A DNA stretch of 37,542 nucleotides from Saccoglossus kowalevskii (taxonomy: Eukaryota > Hemichordata > Enteropneusta > Harrimaniidae). Below the pieces are notes generated by a model, which ran no database searches, was not told the origin of the DNA, and saw only the letters and a program-made list of their open reading frames with translations. A program made the position numbers and the translations under genes. The stretch is from NCBI RefSeq assembly GCF_000003605.2, contig NW_003131183.1:1-37542 (forward strand), written 5' to 3'. Shown piece by piece: positions 12,586 through 25,603 of the stretch. Each line of letters opens with the position of its first letter. Position 1 is the stretch's first letter.

Positions 12586-13670
12586 CCTCAATGACCAGAC
12601 TGATAATCTGTTTGCAGCACAAAGTAAACCTTTTGGTCACTGCAACACACGCACATACAAGCACACTTGACCTCGACGACCAGACTGATGATCTGTTTGC
12701 AGCACAAAGCAAACCCATTGGTCATTGCAACACACCCACATACAAGCACACTTGACCTCCACGACCAGACTGATGATCTGTTTGCAGCACAAAGTAAACC
12801 CATTGGTCACTGCAACACACCAACATACAAGCACACTTGCCCTCCACGACCAGACTGATGATCTGTTTGCAGCACAAAGTAAACCCATTGGTCACTGCAA
12901 CACACCCACATACAAACACACTTGCCCTCCACGACCAGATTGATGATCTGTTTACATTACAAAGTAAACCCATTGCTCACTGCAACACACCCACATACAA
13001 GCACACTTGCCCTTGACGACCAAACTGATGATCTGTTTGCAGCACAAAGTAAACCCATTGGTCACTGCAACACACCCACATACAAGCACACTTGCCCTCC
13101 ACGACCAGACTGATGATCTGTTTGCAGCACAAAGTAAACCCATTGGTCACAGCATCACACCCACATACAAGACCAATTGCCCTCAACGACCAGACTGATA
13201 ATCTGTTTGCAGCACAAAGTAAACCAATTGGTCACTGCAACAGACGCACATACAAGCACACTTGCCCCTCGACGACCAGACTGATGATCTGTTTGCAGCA
13301 CAAAGCAAACCCATTGGTCACTGCAACACACACACATACAAGCACACTTGCCCTCCACGACCAGACTGATGATCTGTTTGCAGCACAAAGTAAACCCATT
13401 GGTCACTGCAACACACCAACATACAAGCACACTTGCCCTCCACGACCAGACTGATGATCTGTTTACATTACAAAGTAAACCCATTGGTCACTGCAACTCA
13501 CCCACATTCAAGCACACTTGCCCTCCACGACCAGACTGATGATCTGTTTGAAGCACAAAGTAAACTCATTGGTCACTGCAACACACCCACATACAAGCAC
13601 ACTTGCCCTCCACGACCAGACTGATGATCTGTTTGCAGAACAAAGTAAAGCCATTTGTCACTGCAACACA
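12467..13670 (+). repeat. Long-range duplicate of 61-1260
   Basis: See the partner block. The match ends near 13670, where this copy enters the CCCTGCACGACC monomer that starts the block shared with 19639 onward. The junction therefore joins two separately traceable lineages. Confidence 0.85.
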
Positions 13671-13689
13671 CCCACATACAAGCACACTT

Positions 13690-14280
13690 GCCCTGCACGA
13701 CCAGACTGATGATCTGTTTACATTACAAAGCAAACCCATTGGTAACTGCAATACACCCACATACAAGCACACTTGCCCTCCACGACCAGACTGATGATCT
13801 GTTTGCAGCACAAAGTAAACCCATTGGTCACTGCAACACACCCACATACAAGCACACTTGCCCTCCACGACCAGACTGATGATCTGTTTGCAGCACAAAG
13901 TAAACCCATTGGTCACTGCAACACACCCACATACAAGCACACTTGCCCCCCGCGTCCAGACTGATGATCTGTTTGCAGCACAAAGTAAACCCATTGGTCA
14001 CAGCAACACGCCCACATACAAGACCAATTGCCCTCAACGACCAGACTGATAATCTGTTTGCAGCACAAAATAAACCTATTGGTCACTGCAACACACGCAC
14101 ATACAAGCACACTTGCTCTCGACGACCAGACTGATGATCTGTTTGCAGCACAAAGCAAACCCATTGGTCACAGCAACACACCCACATACAAGCACACTTG
14201 CCCTCCACGACCAGACTGATGATCTGTTTGCAGCACAAAGTAAACCCATTGGTCACTGCAACACACCAACATACAAGCAC
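13690..14280 (+). repeat. CGCGTCC block, copy 2 of 3
   Basis: It is tagged by CCCTGCACGACC, CCCCCCGCGTCCAG, ACACGCCCAC, ACAAAATAAACC and CTTGCTCTCG in the same order as 19639-20229 (displacement 5949 bp, 70 monomers less 1 bp) and 4762-5190 (displacement 9094 bp, 107 monomers less 1 bp). One visible difference from the 19.6-kb copy is CACAGC versus CACTGC near 14168. Confidence 0.87.
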
Positions 14281-14299
14281 ACTTGCCCTCCACGACCAG

Positions 14300-14415
14300 A
14301 TGATGATTTGTTTGCAGCAGAAAAGTAAAACCCTTGGTCACAGCAACACACCCACATACAAGACCAATTGCGCACAACGACCAGACTGATAAATCTGTTT
14401 GCAGCTCAAAGTAAC
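14300..14415. other. Indel cluster with substitutions
   Basis: About six indels and several substitutions lie in 115 bp: CCAGATGATGATTTG, CAGCAGAAAAGTAAAACC, CCCTTGG, GATAAATCTG and GTAACCTTTTGG. Net phase change is zero. It may be error, or a genuinely decayed monomer pair. Confidence 0.65.
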
Positions 14416-15364
14416 CTTTTGGTCACTGCAACACACGCACATACAAGCACACTTGCCCTCGACGACCAGACTGATGATTTGTTTGCAGCACAAAGCAAAC
14501 CCATTGGTCACTGCAATACACCCACATACAAGCACACTTGCCCCCGACGACCAGACTGATGATCTGTTTGCAGCACAAAGCAAACCCATTGGTCACTGCA
14601 ACACACACACATACAAGCACACTTGCCCTCCACGACCATACTGATGATCTGTTTGCAGCACAAAGTAAACCCATTGGTCACTGCAACACACCAACATACA
14701 AGCACACTTGCCCTCCACGACCAGACTGATGATCTGCTTGCAGCACAAAGTAAACCCATTAGTCACTGCAACATATCCACATACAAGCACACTTGCCCTC
14801 GACGACCAGACTGATGATCTGTTTACATTACTAAGTAAACCCATTGGTCACTGCAACCACCCACATACAAGCACACTTGCCCTCCACGACCAGACTGATG
14901 ATCTGTTTACATTACAAAGTAAACCCATTGGTCACTGCAACACACCAACATACAAGCACACTTGCCCTCCACGACCAGACTGATGATCTGTTTACATTAC
15001 AAAGCAAACCCATTGGTAACTGCAGTACACCCACATACAAGCACACTTGCCCTCCACGACCAGACTGATGATCTGTGTGCAGCACAAAGTAAACCCATTA
15101 GACACAGCAACACACCCACATACAAGCACACTTGCCCTCCACGACCAGACTGATGATCTGTTTACATTACAAAGTAAACCCATTTGTCACGGCAACTCAC
15201 CCACATTCAAGCACACTTGCCCTCCACGACCAGACTGATGATCTGTTTGCATCACAAAGTAAACCCATTGGTCAATGCAACACACCCACATACAAGCACA
15301 CTTGCCCTCCACGACCAGACTGATGATCTGTTTGCAGCACAAAGTAAACCCATTGGTCACTGCA

Positions 15365-18300
15365 ACACACCCACATACAAGCAAAACTGTCTTCACGACC
15401 AGTCTCATTATCTGTTTACATTACAAAGTAAACCCATTGGTCACTGCAACACACCCACACAGAAGCACACTTGCCGTCCACGATCAGACTGATGATCTGT
15501 TTGCAGCACAAAGTAAACCCATTAGTCACTGCAACACACCCACATACAAGCACACTTGTCCTTGACGACAAGACTGATGATCTGTTTGCAGCACAAAGTA
15601 AACCCATTGCTCACTGCAACACACCCACACAGAAGCACACTTGCCGTCCACGATCAGACTGATGATCTGTTTGCAGCACAAAGTAAACCCATTAGTCACT
15701 GCAACACACCCACATACAAGCACACTTGCCCTCCACGACCAGACTGATGATCTGTTTGCAGCACAAAGTAAACCCATTGGTCACTGCAACACACCCACAT
15801 ACAAGCACACTTGCCCTCCACGACCAGACTGATGATCTGTTTACATTACAAAGTAAACCCATTTTTCACTGCAACACACCCACATACAAGCACACTTGCC
15901 CTCCACGAACTGACTGATGATCTGTTTGCATCACAAAGTAATCTCATTGGTTACTGCAACACACCCACATACAAGCACACTTGCCCTCCACGACCAGACT
16001 GATGATATGTTTGCAGCACAAAGTAAACCCATTGGTCACTGCAACACACCCACACACAAGCACACTTGCCCTCCACGACCAGACTGATGATCTGTTTACA
16101 TTACAAAGTAAACCCATTGGTCACTGCAACACACCCACACACAAGCACACTTGCCCTCCACGACCAGACTGATGATCTGTTTACATTACAAAGTAAACCC
16201 ATTAATCACTGCAACACACACACATACAAGCACACTTGCCCTCCACGACCAGACTGATGATCTGTTTACATTACAAAGTAAACCCATTGGTCACTGCAAC
16301 ACACCTACATACAAGCACACTTGCCCTCGACGACCAAACTGATGATCTGTTTGCAGCACAAAGTAAACCCATTGGTCACTGCAACACACCCACATACAAG
16401 CACACTTGCCACCCACGACCAGACTGATGATCTGTTTGCATTACAAAGTAAACTCATTGGTCACTGCAACACACCCACATACAAGCACACTTGCCCTCCA
16501 AGACCAGACTGATGATCTGTTTGCATTACAAAGTAAACTCATTGGTCACTGCAACACACCCACATACAAGCACACTTGCCCTCCACGACCAGACTGATGA
16601 TCTGTTTACATTACAAAGTAAACCCATTGGTCACTGCAACACACCCACATACAAGCACACTTGCCCTCCACGACCAGACTGATGATCTGTGTGCAGCACA
16701 AAGTAAACCCATTGGTCACTGCAACACACCCACATACAAGCACACTTGCCCTCCACGACCAAACTGATGATCTGTTTGCAGCACAAAGTAAACCCATTGG
16801 TCACTGCAACACACCCGCGCACAAGCACACTTGCCCTACACGACCAGACTGATGATCTGTTTACATTACAAAGTAAACCCATTGGTCACTGCAACACACC
16901 CACATACAAGCACACTTGCCCTCCACGACCAGAGTGATGATCTGTTTGCAGCACGAAGCAAACCCATTTGTCACTGCAACATACCCACATACAAGACCAA
17001 TTGCCCACAACAACCAGACTGATAATCTGTTTGCAGCTCAAAGTAAACTCATTGGTCACTGCAACACACCCACATACAAGCACACTTGCCCTCCACGACC
17101 AGACTGATGATCTGTTTACATTACAAAGTAAACCCCTTGGTCACTGCAACACACCCACATACAAGCACACTTGCCCTCCACGACCAGACTGATGATCTGT
17201 GTGTAGAACAAAGTAAACCCATTGGTCACTACAACACACCCACATACAAGCACACTTGCCCTCCACGACCAGACTGATGATCTGTTTGCATTACAAAGTA
17301 AACTCATTGGTCACTGCAACACACCCACATACAAGCACACTTGCCCTCCACGACCAGACTGATGATCTGTTTGCATCACAAAGTAAACCCATTGGTCACT
17401 GCAACACACCCACATACAAGCACACTTGCCCTCCACGACCAAACTGATGATCTGTTTGCAGAACAAAATAAACCCATTGGTCACTGCAACACACCCACAT
17501 ACAAGCACACTTGCCCTCCACGACCAGACTGATGATCTGTTTGCATCACAAAGTAAACCCATTGCTCACTGCAACACACCCACATACAAGCACACTTGCC
17601 CTCGACGACAAGACTGATGATCTGTTTGCAGCACAAAATAAACGCATTGCTCACTGCAACACACCCACACAGAAGCACACTTGCCCTCCACGATCAGACT
17701 GATAATCTGTTTGCAGCACAAAGTAAACCCATTGGTCACTGCAACACACCCACATACAAGCACACTTGCCCTCCACGACCAGACTGATGATCTGTTTGCA
17801 GCACAAAGTAAACCCATTGGTCACTGCAACACACCCACATACAAGCACACTTGCCCTCCACGACCAGACTGATGATCTGTTTACATTACAAAGTAAACCT
17901 ATTGGTCACTGCAACACACCCACATACAAGCACACTTGCCCTCCACGACCAGACTGATGATCTGTTTGCAGCACAAAGTAAACCCATTGGTCACTGCAAC
18001 ACACCCACATACAAGCACACTTGCCCTCTACGACCAGACTGATGATCTGTTTGCAGCACAAAGTAAACCCATTGGTCACTGCAACACACCCACACACGAG
18101 CACACTTTGCCCGCCACGACCAGACTGATGATCTGTTTACATTAAAAAATAAACCCATTGGTCACTGCAACACACCCACATACAAGCACACTTGCCCTCC
18201 ACGACTATACCGATTATCTGTGTGTAGAACAAAGTAAACCCATTGGCCACTGCAACACACCCACGTACAAGCACACTTGCCACCCACGACCAGACTGATG

Positions 18301-19630
18301 ATCTGTTTGCATCACAAAGTAAACTCATTGGTCACTGCAACACACCCACATACAAGCACACTTGCCCTCCACGACCAGACTGATGATCTGTTTACATTAC
18401 AAAGTAAACCCATTGGTCACTGCAACACACCCACATACAAGCACACTTGCCGTCGATGACCAAACTGATGATCTGTTTGCAGCACAAAGTAAACCCATTG
18501 GTCACTGCAACACACCCGCACACAAGGACACTTGCCCTCCACGACCAGACAGATGATCTGTTTACATTACAAAGTAAACACATTGGTCACTGCAACACAC
18601 CCACATACAAGCACACTTGCCCTCCACGACCAGACTGATGATCTGTTTACATTACAAAATAAACCCATTTTTCACTGCAACACACCCACATACAAGCACA
18701 CTTGCCCTCCACGACCAGACTGATGATCTGTTTGCATCATAAAGTAAACTCATTGGTCACTGCAACACACCCACATACAAGCACACTTGCCCTCCACGAC
18801 CAGACTGATGATCTGTTTATATTACAAAGTAAACCCATTGGTCACTGCAACACACCCACATACAAGCACACTTGCCTTCCACGACCAGACTGATGATCTG
18901 TTTACATTACAAAGTAAACCCATTGGTCACTGCAACACACCCACATACAAGCACACTTGCCCTAGACGACCAGACTGATGATCTGTTTGCAGCACAAAGT
19001 AAACCTATTGGTCACAGCAACACACCCACATACAAGCACACTTGCCCTCCACGACCAGACTGATGATCTGTTTACATTACAAAGTAAACCCATTGGTCAC
19101 TGCAACACACCCACATACAAGCACACTTGCCCTCCACGACCAGACTGATGATCTGTTTGCAGCACAAAGTAAACCCATTGGTCACTGCAACACACTCACA
19201 TACAAGCACACTTGCCCTCCACGACAAGACTGATGATCTGTTTGCAGCACAAAGTAAACCCATTGCTCACTGCAACACACCCACACAGAAGCACACTTGC
19301 CCTCCACGATCAGACTGATGATCTGTTTGCAGCACAAAGTAAACACATTAGTCACTGCAACACACCCACATACAAGCACACTTGCCCTCCACGACCAGAC
19401 TGATGATCTGTTTGCAGCACAAAGTAAACCCATTGGTCACTGCAACACACCCACATACAAGCACACTTGCCCTCCACGACCAGACTGATGATCTGTGTGC
19501 AGCACAAAGTAAACCCATTGCTCACTGCAACACACCCACATACAAGCACACTTGCCCTCCACGACCAGACAGATGATCTGTTTGCAGAACAAAGTAAACT
19601 GATTGGTCACTGCAACACACCCACATACAA
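15365..19630 (+). repeat. Compartment II, second block
   Basis: It opens with the GTCTTCACGACCAGTCTC monomer near 15385, the counterpart of the one at 8663. It carries CACAGAAG (15460, 15630, 17670 and 19287), TTTTCAC (15863 and 18670), GTGTGTAGAAC (17203 and 18221) and GCATCAC variants. A hybrid core, TTTGCATTACAAAG, occurs at about 16433, 16518 and 17283 and looks like a recombinant of the GCATCAC and ACATTAC cores. One type C monomer (16998) is the exception; it shares GCAGCTCAAAG and a CACAAC run with the type C monomer at 14365. Confidence 0.68.
18429..18919 (+). repeat. Compartment II block matching 10610-11100
   Basis: This is the partner block. It has a private CAAGGACAC change near 18525. 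It ends near 18919, where the 10.6-kb copy continues toward a GTGTGTAGAAC monomer and this one toward CCCTAGACG. Confidence 0.87.
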
Positions 19631-19638
19631 GCACACTT

Positions 19639-20229
19639 GCCCTGCACGACCAGACTGATGATCTGTTTACATTACAAAGCAAACCCATTGGTAACTGCAA
19701 TACACCCACATACAAGCACACTTGCCCTCCACGACCAGACTGATGATCTGTTTGCAGCACAAAGTAAACCCATTGGTCACTGCAACACACCCACATACAA
19801 GCACACTTGCCCTCCACGACCAGACTGATGATCTGTTTGCAGCACAAAGTAAACCCATTGGTCACTGCAACACACCCACATACAAGCACACTTGCCCCCC
19901 GCGTCCAGACTGATGATCTGTTTGCAGCACAAAGTAAACCTATTGGTCACAGCAACACGCCCACATACAAGACCAATTGCCCTCAACGACCAGACTGATA
20001 ATCTGTTTGCAGCACAAAATAAACCTATTGGTCACTGCAACACACGCACATACAAGCACACTTGCTCTCGACGACCAGACTGATGATCTGTTTGCAGCAC
20101 AAAGCAAACCCATTGGTCACTGCAACACACCCACATACAAGCACACTTGCCCTCCACGACCAGACTGATGATCTGTTTGCAGCACAAAGTAAACCCATTG
20201 GTCACTGCAACACACCAACATACAAGCAC
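19639..20229 (+). repeat. CGCGTCC block, copy 3 of 3
   Basis: It is the closest relative of 13690-14280, including the shared GGTAACTGCAATAC monomer (the 4.7-kb copy has GCAGTAC instead). That shared change suggests these two copies separated last. Confidence 0.87.
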
Positions 20230-20684
20230 ACTTGCCCTCCACGACCAGACTGATGATTGTTTGCAGCACAAAGTAAACCCATTAGTCACTGCAACACATC
20301 CACATACAAGTACACTTGCCCTCAACGACCAGACTGATGATCTGTTTACATTACTAAGTAAACCCATTGGTCACTGCAACACACCCACATACAAGCACAC
20401 TTGCCCTCCACGACCAGACTGATGATCTGTTTACATTACAAAGTAAACCCATTGGTCACTGCAACACACCAACATACAAGCACACTTGCTCTCCACGACC
20501 AGACTGATGATCTGTTTACATTACAAAGCAAACCTATTGGTAACTGCAGTACACCCACATACAAGCACACTTGCCCTCCACGACCAGACTGATGAGCTGT
20601 GTGCAGTACAAAGTAAACCCACTGGTCACTGCAACTCACCCACATTCAAGCACACTTGCCCTCCACGACCAGACTGATGATCTG

Positions 20685-20772
20685 TTGCAGCACAAAGTAA
20701 CCCATGGTCACAGCACACACCCACATACAGACCATTGCCCTCAACGACCAGATGATAATCTGTTGCTGCACA
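20685..20772. other. Cluster of eight 1-bp deletions (suspected sequence error)
   Basis: A monomer here is about 77 bp instead of 85. Eight single-base losses fall in about 90 bp, seven of them shortening a homopolymer (GTTTG to GTTG twice, TAAAC to TAAC, ATTGG to ATGG, CAACA to CACA, CAAGA to CAGA, CAATT to CATT). The closest relative, near 28740-28870, shares the rare TGCTGCAC and CATAATGG changes yet has none of the eight losses, so they are private to this spot. Confidence 0.85.
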
Positions 20773-21814
20773 AAGTAAACATAATGGTCACTGCAACACA
20801 CGCACATACAAGCACACTTGCCCTTGACGACCAGACTGATGATCTGTTTGCAGCACAAAGCAAACCCATTGGTCACTGCAACACACCCACATACAAGCAC
20901 ACTTGCCCTCCACGACCAGACTGATGATCTGTTTGCAGCACAAAGTAAACCCATTGGTCACTGCAACACACCAACATACAAGCACACTTGCCCTCCACGA
21001 CCAGACTGATGATCTGTTTGCAGCACAAAGTAAACCCATTAGTCACTGCAACACATCCACATACAAGCACACTTGCCCTCGACGACCAGACTGATGATCT
21101 GTTTACATTACTAAGTAAACCCATTGGTCACTGCAACACACCCACATACAAGCACACTTGCCCTCCACGACCAGACTGATGATCTGTTTACATATACAAA
21201 GTAAACCCATTGGTCACTGCAACACACCAACATACAAGCGCACTTGCCCTCCACGACCAGACTGATGATCTGTTTACATTACAAAGCAAACCTTTTGGTA
21301 ACTGCAGTACACCCACATACACGCACACTTGCCCTCGACGACCAGACTGATGATCTGTGTGCAGCACAAAGCAAACCCATTAGACACTGCAACACACTCA
21401 CATACAAGCACACTTGCCCTCCACGACCAGATAGATGATCTGTTTGCAGCACAAAGTAAACCCATTGGTCACTGCAACACACCAACATACAAGCACACTT
21501 GCCCTCCACGACCAGACTGATGATCTGTTTGCAGCACAAAGTAAACCCATTGGTCACTGCAACACACCAACATACAAGCACACTTGCCCTCCACGACCAG
21601 ACTGATGATCTGTTTACATTACAAAGTAAACCCATTGGTCACTGCAACTCACCCACATTCAAGCACACTTGCCCTCCACGACCAGACTGATGATCTGTTT
21701 GCAGCACAAAGTAAACCCATTGGTCACTGCAACACACCCACATACAAGCACACTTGCCCTCCACGACCAGACTGATGATCTGTTTGCAGCACAAAGTAAA
21801 CCCATTGGTCACTA

Positions 21815-22665
21815 CAACACACCCACACACAAGCACACTTGCCCCCCACGACCAGACTGATGAGCTGTTTGCAGCACAAAGTAAACCCATTGGTCACAGC
21901 AACACACCCACATACATGACCAATTGCCCTCAACGACCAGACTGATAATCTGTTTGCAGCACAAAGTAAACCAATTGGTCACTGCAACACACGCACATAC
22001 AAGCACACTTGCCCTCGACGACCAGACTGATGATCTGTTTGCAGCACAAAGCAAACCCATTGGTCACTGCAACACACACACATACAAGCACACTTGCCCT
22101 CCACGACCAGACTGATGATCTGTTTGCAGCACAAAGTAAACCCATTGGTCACTGCAACACACCAACATACAAGCACACTTGCCCTCCACGACCAGACTGA
22201 TGATCTGTTTACATTACAAAGTAACCCCATTGGTCACTGCAACTCACCCACATTCAAGCACACTTGCCCTCCACGACCAGACTGATGATCTGTTTGAAGC
22301 ACAAAGTAAACTCAATGGTCACTGCAACACACCCACATACAAGCACACTTGCCCTCCACGACCAGACTGATGATCTGTTTGCAGCACAAAGTAAACCCAT
22401 TTGTCACTGCAACACACCCACATACAAGCACACTTGCCCTCCACGACCAGACTGATGATCTGTTTGCAGCACAAAGTAAACCCATTGGTCACAGCAACAC
22501 ACCCACATACAAGACCAATTGCCAGCAACGACCAGACTGATAATCTGTTTGCAGCACAAAGTAAACCTTTTGGTCACTGCAACACACACACATACAAGCA
22601 CACTTGCCCTCGACGACCAGACTGATGATCTGTTTGCAGCATAAAGAAAACCCATTGGTCACTGC
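21815..22665 (+). repeat. Third copy of the 13-monomer-associated block
   Basis: It has the same variant order as 660-1495 and 1765-2600, including CACACACAAG with GATGAGCTG near 21830-21865, type C with AACCAATTGG at 21921, TTTGAAGCAC near 22295 and the CCAGCAACG type C at 22516. It lies about 20 kb from the first two copies. Its right part is copied again at 23350-23850, displaced by 1188 bp. Confidence 0.85.
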
Positions 22666-24159
22666 AACACACCCACATACAAACACACTTGCCCTCCACG
22701 ACCAGACTGATGATCTGTTTGCAGCACAAAGTAAACCCATTGGTCACTGCAACACACCAACATACAAGCACACTTGCCCTAAACGACCAGACTGATGACC
22801 TGTTTGCAGCACAAAGTAAACCCATTAGTCACTGCATCACATCCACATACAAGCACACTTGCCCTCGACGACCAGACTGATGATCTGTTTACATTACTAA
22901 GTAAACCAATTGGTCACTGCAACACACCCACATACAAGCACACTTGCCCTCCACGACCAGACTGATGATCTGTTTACATTACAAATTAAAGCCATTGGTC
23001 ACTGCAACACACCCACATACAAGCACACTTGCCCTCCACGACCAGACTGATGATCTGTTTACATTACTAAGTAAACCAATTGGTCACTGCAACACACCCA
23101 CATACAAGCACACTTGCCCTCCACGACCAGACTGATGATCTGTTTACATTACAAAGTAAACCCATTGGTCACTGCAACACACCCACATACAAGCACACTT
23201 GCCCTCGACGACCAGACTGATGATCTGTTTGCAACACAAAGCAAACCCATTGGTCACTGCAACACACACACACAAGCACACTTGCCCTCCACGACCAGAC
23301 TGATGATCTGTTTGCAGCACAAAGTAAACCCATTGGTCACTGCAACACACCAACATACAAGCACACTTGCCCTCCACGACCAGACTGATGATCTGTTTAC
23401 ATTACAAAGTAAACCCATTGGTCACTGCAACTCACCCACATTCAAGCACACTTGCCCTCCACGACCAGACTGATGATCTGTTTGAAGCACAAAGTAAACT
23501 CATTGGTCACTGCAACACACCCACATACAAGCACACTTGCCCTCCACGACCAGACTGATGATCTGTTTGCAGCACAAAGTAAACCCATTTGTCACTGCAA
23601 CACACCCACATACAAGCACACTTGCCCTCCACGACCAGACTGATGATTTGTTTGCAGCACAAAGTAAACCCATTGGTCACAGCAACACACCCACATACAC
23701 GACCAATTGCCAGCAACGACCAGACTGATAATCTGTTTGCAGCACAAAGTAAACCTTTTGGTCACTGCATCACACACACATACAAGCACACTTGCCCTCG
23801 ACGACCAGACTGATGATCTGTTTGCAGCATAAAGCAAACCCATTGGTCACTGCAACACACCCACATACAAGCACACTTGCCCTCCACGACCAGACTGACG
23901 ATCTGTTTGCAGCACAAAGTAAACCCATTGGTCACTGCAACACACCAACATACAAGCACACTTGCCCTAAACGACCAGACTGATGACCTGTTTGCAGCAC
24001 AAAGTAAACCCATTAGTCACTGCAACACATCCACATACAAGCACACTTGCCCTCGACGACCAGACTGATAATCTGTTTACATTACTAAGTAAACCAATTG
24101 GTCACTGCAACACACCCACATACAAGCACACTTGCCCTCCACGACCAGACTGATGATCT

Positions 24160-24790
24160 GTTTACATTACAAAGTAAACCCATTGGTCACTGCAACTCAC
24201 CCACATTCAAGCACACTTGCCCTCCACGACCAGACTGATGATCTGTTTGAAGCACAAAGTAAACTCATTGGTCACTGCAACACACCCACATACAAGCACA
24301 CTTGCCCTCCACGACCAGACTGATGATCTGTTTGCAGCACAAAGTAAACCCATTTGTCACTGCAACACACCCACATACAAGCACACTTGCCCTCCACGAC
24401 CAGACTGATGATCTGTTTGCAGCACAAAGTAAACCCATTGGTCACAGCAACACACCCACATACAAGACCAATTGCCAGCAACGACCAGACTGATGATCTG
24501 TTTGCAGCACAAAGTAAACCCATTGGTCACTGCAACACACCAACATACAAGCACACTTGCCCTAAACGACCAGACTGATGACCTGTTTGCAGCACAAAGT
24601 AAACCCATTAGTCACTGCAACACATCCACATACAAGCACACTTGCCCTCGACGACCAGACTGATGATCTGTTTACATTACTAAGTAAACCATTTGGTCAC
24701 TGCAACACACCCACATACAAGCACACTTGCCCTCCACGACCAGACTGATGATCTGTTTACATTACAAATTAAAGCCATTGGTCACTGCAA
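24160..24790 (+). repeat. 17-monomer-spaced duplication, copy 1
   Basis: It matches 25604-26234 at 1444 bp (17 monomers less the 1-bp deletion near 25197). Shared order: TTCAAG linker, TTTGAAGCAC, TTTGTCAC, CACAGC, fusion type C, CTAAACG, TTAGT, ACTAAG with ATTTGG. The differences seen are TTAGTC versus TTAGTT and AAATTAAAG versus AAAGTAAAG. Confidence 0.88.
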
Positions 24791-25286
24791 CACACCCACA
24801 TACAAGCACACTTGCCCTCCACGACCAGACTGATGATCTGTTTACATTACAAAGTAAACCCATTGGTCACTGCAACACACCCACATACAAGCACACTTGC
24901 CCTCCACGACCAGACTGATGATCTGTTTGCAGCACAAAGTAAACCCATTGGTCACAGCAACACACCCACATACAAGACCAATTGCCCTCAATGACCAGAC
25001 TGATAATCTGTTTGCAGCACAAAGTAAACCTTTTGGTCACTGCAACACACGCACATACAAGCACACTTGACCTCGACGACCAGACTGATGATCTGTTTGC
25101 AGCACAAAGCAAACCCATTGGTCACTGCAACACACCCACATACAAGCACGCTTGCCCTCCACGACCAGACTGATGATCTGTTTGCAGCACAAAGTAAACC
25201 ATTGGTCACTGCAACACACCAACATACAAGCACACTTGCCCTCCACGACCAGACTGATGATCTGTTTGCAGCACAAAGTAAACCCA
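24395..25286 (+). repeat. 892-bp block near-identical to 32723-33614
   Basis: The displacement is a constant 8328 bp (98 monomers less 2 bp). Every rare tag matches: the fusion type C monomer, CTAAACG with GATGACC, ACCATTTGGTC, AAATTAAAGCC, CTCAATGACC type C, CTTGACCTCG, CACGCTTG and the 1-bp deletion in GTAAACCATTGG near 25197. I found one difference, TTAGTCAC here versus TTAGTTAC there. Confidence 0.92.
24469..24553 (+). repeat. Fusion type C monomer (170-bp deletion junction)
   Basis: The left half is type C (ACCAATTG, CCAGCAACG). The right half is an ordinary monomer ending ACCAAC, with GATGAT in place of GATAAT. Compared with 23704-23957, exactly two monomers (170 bp) are missing: the displacement from the 23.5-kb relative falls from 765 to 595 bp across this monomer. 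The same junction recurs at 25913-25997 and 32797-32881. Confidence 0.9.
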
Positions 25287-25603
25287 TTGGTCACTGCAAC
25301 ACACCAACATACAAGCACACTTGCCCTAAACGACCAGACTGATGACCTGTTTGCAGCACAAAGTAAACCCATTAGTCACTGCAACACATCCACATACAAG
25401 CACACTTGCCCTCGACGACCAGACTGATAATCTGTTTACATTACTAAGTAAACCAATTGGTCACTGCAACACACCCACATACAAGCACACTTGCCCTCCA
25501 CGACCAGACTGATGATATGTTTACATTACAAATTAAAGCCATTGGTCACTGCAACACACCCACATACAAGCACACTTGCCCTCCACGACCAGACTGATGA
25601 TCT

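Larger units (their letters stand above)
11480..15365 (+). repeat. Compartment I, second block
   Basis: Type C monomers start near 11730, 12579, 13174, 14025 and 14365. Much of the block can be matched to others: 12467-13670 to 61-1260, 13690-14280 to 19639-20229, and 14760-15030 to 28943-29213. Two clusters of homopolymer indels lie inside it (12388-12585 and 14300-14415). Confidence 0.7.

Noticed and set aside
12243-12755. 170-codon plus-strand open frame
   Set aside because: It spans the 12388-12585 indel cluster, which shifts phase around the regular stops. No domain, no start context and no unique sequence.
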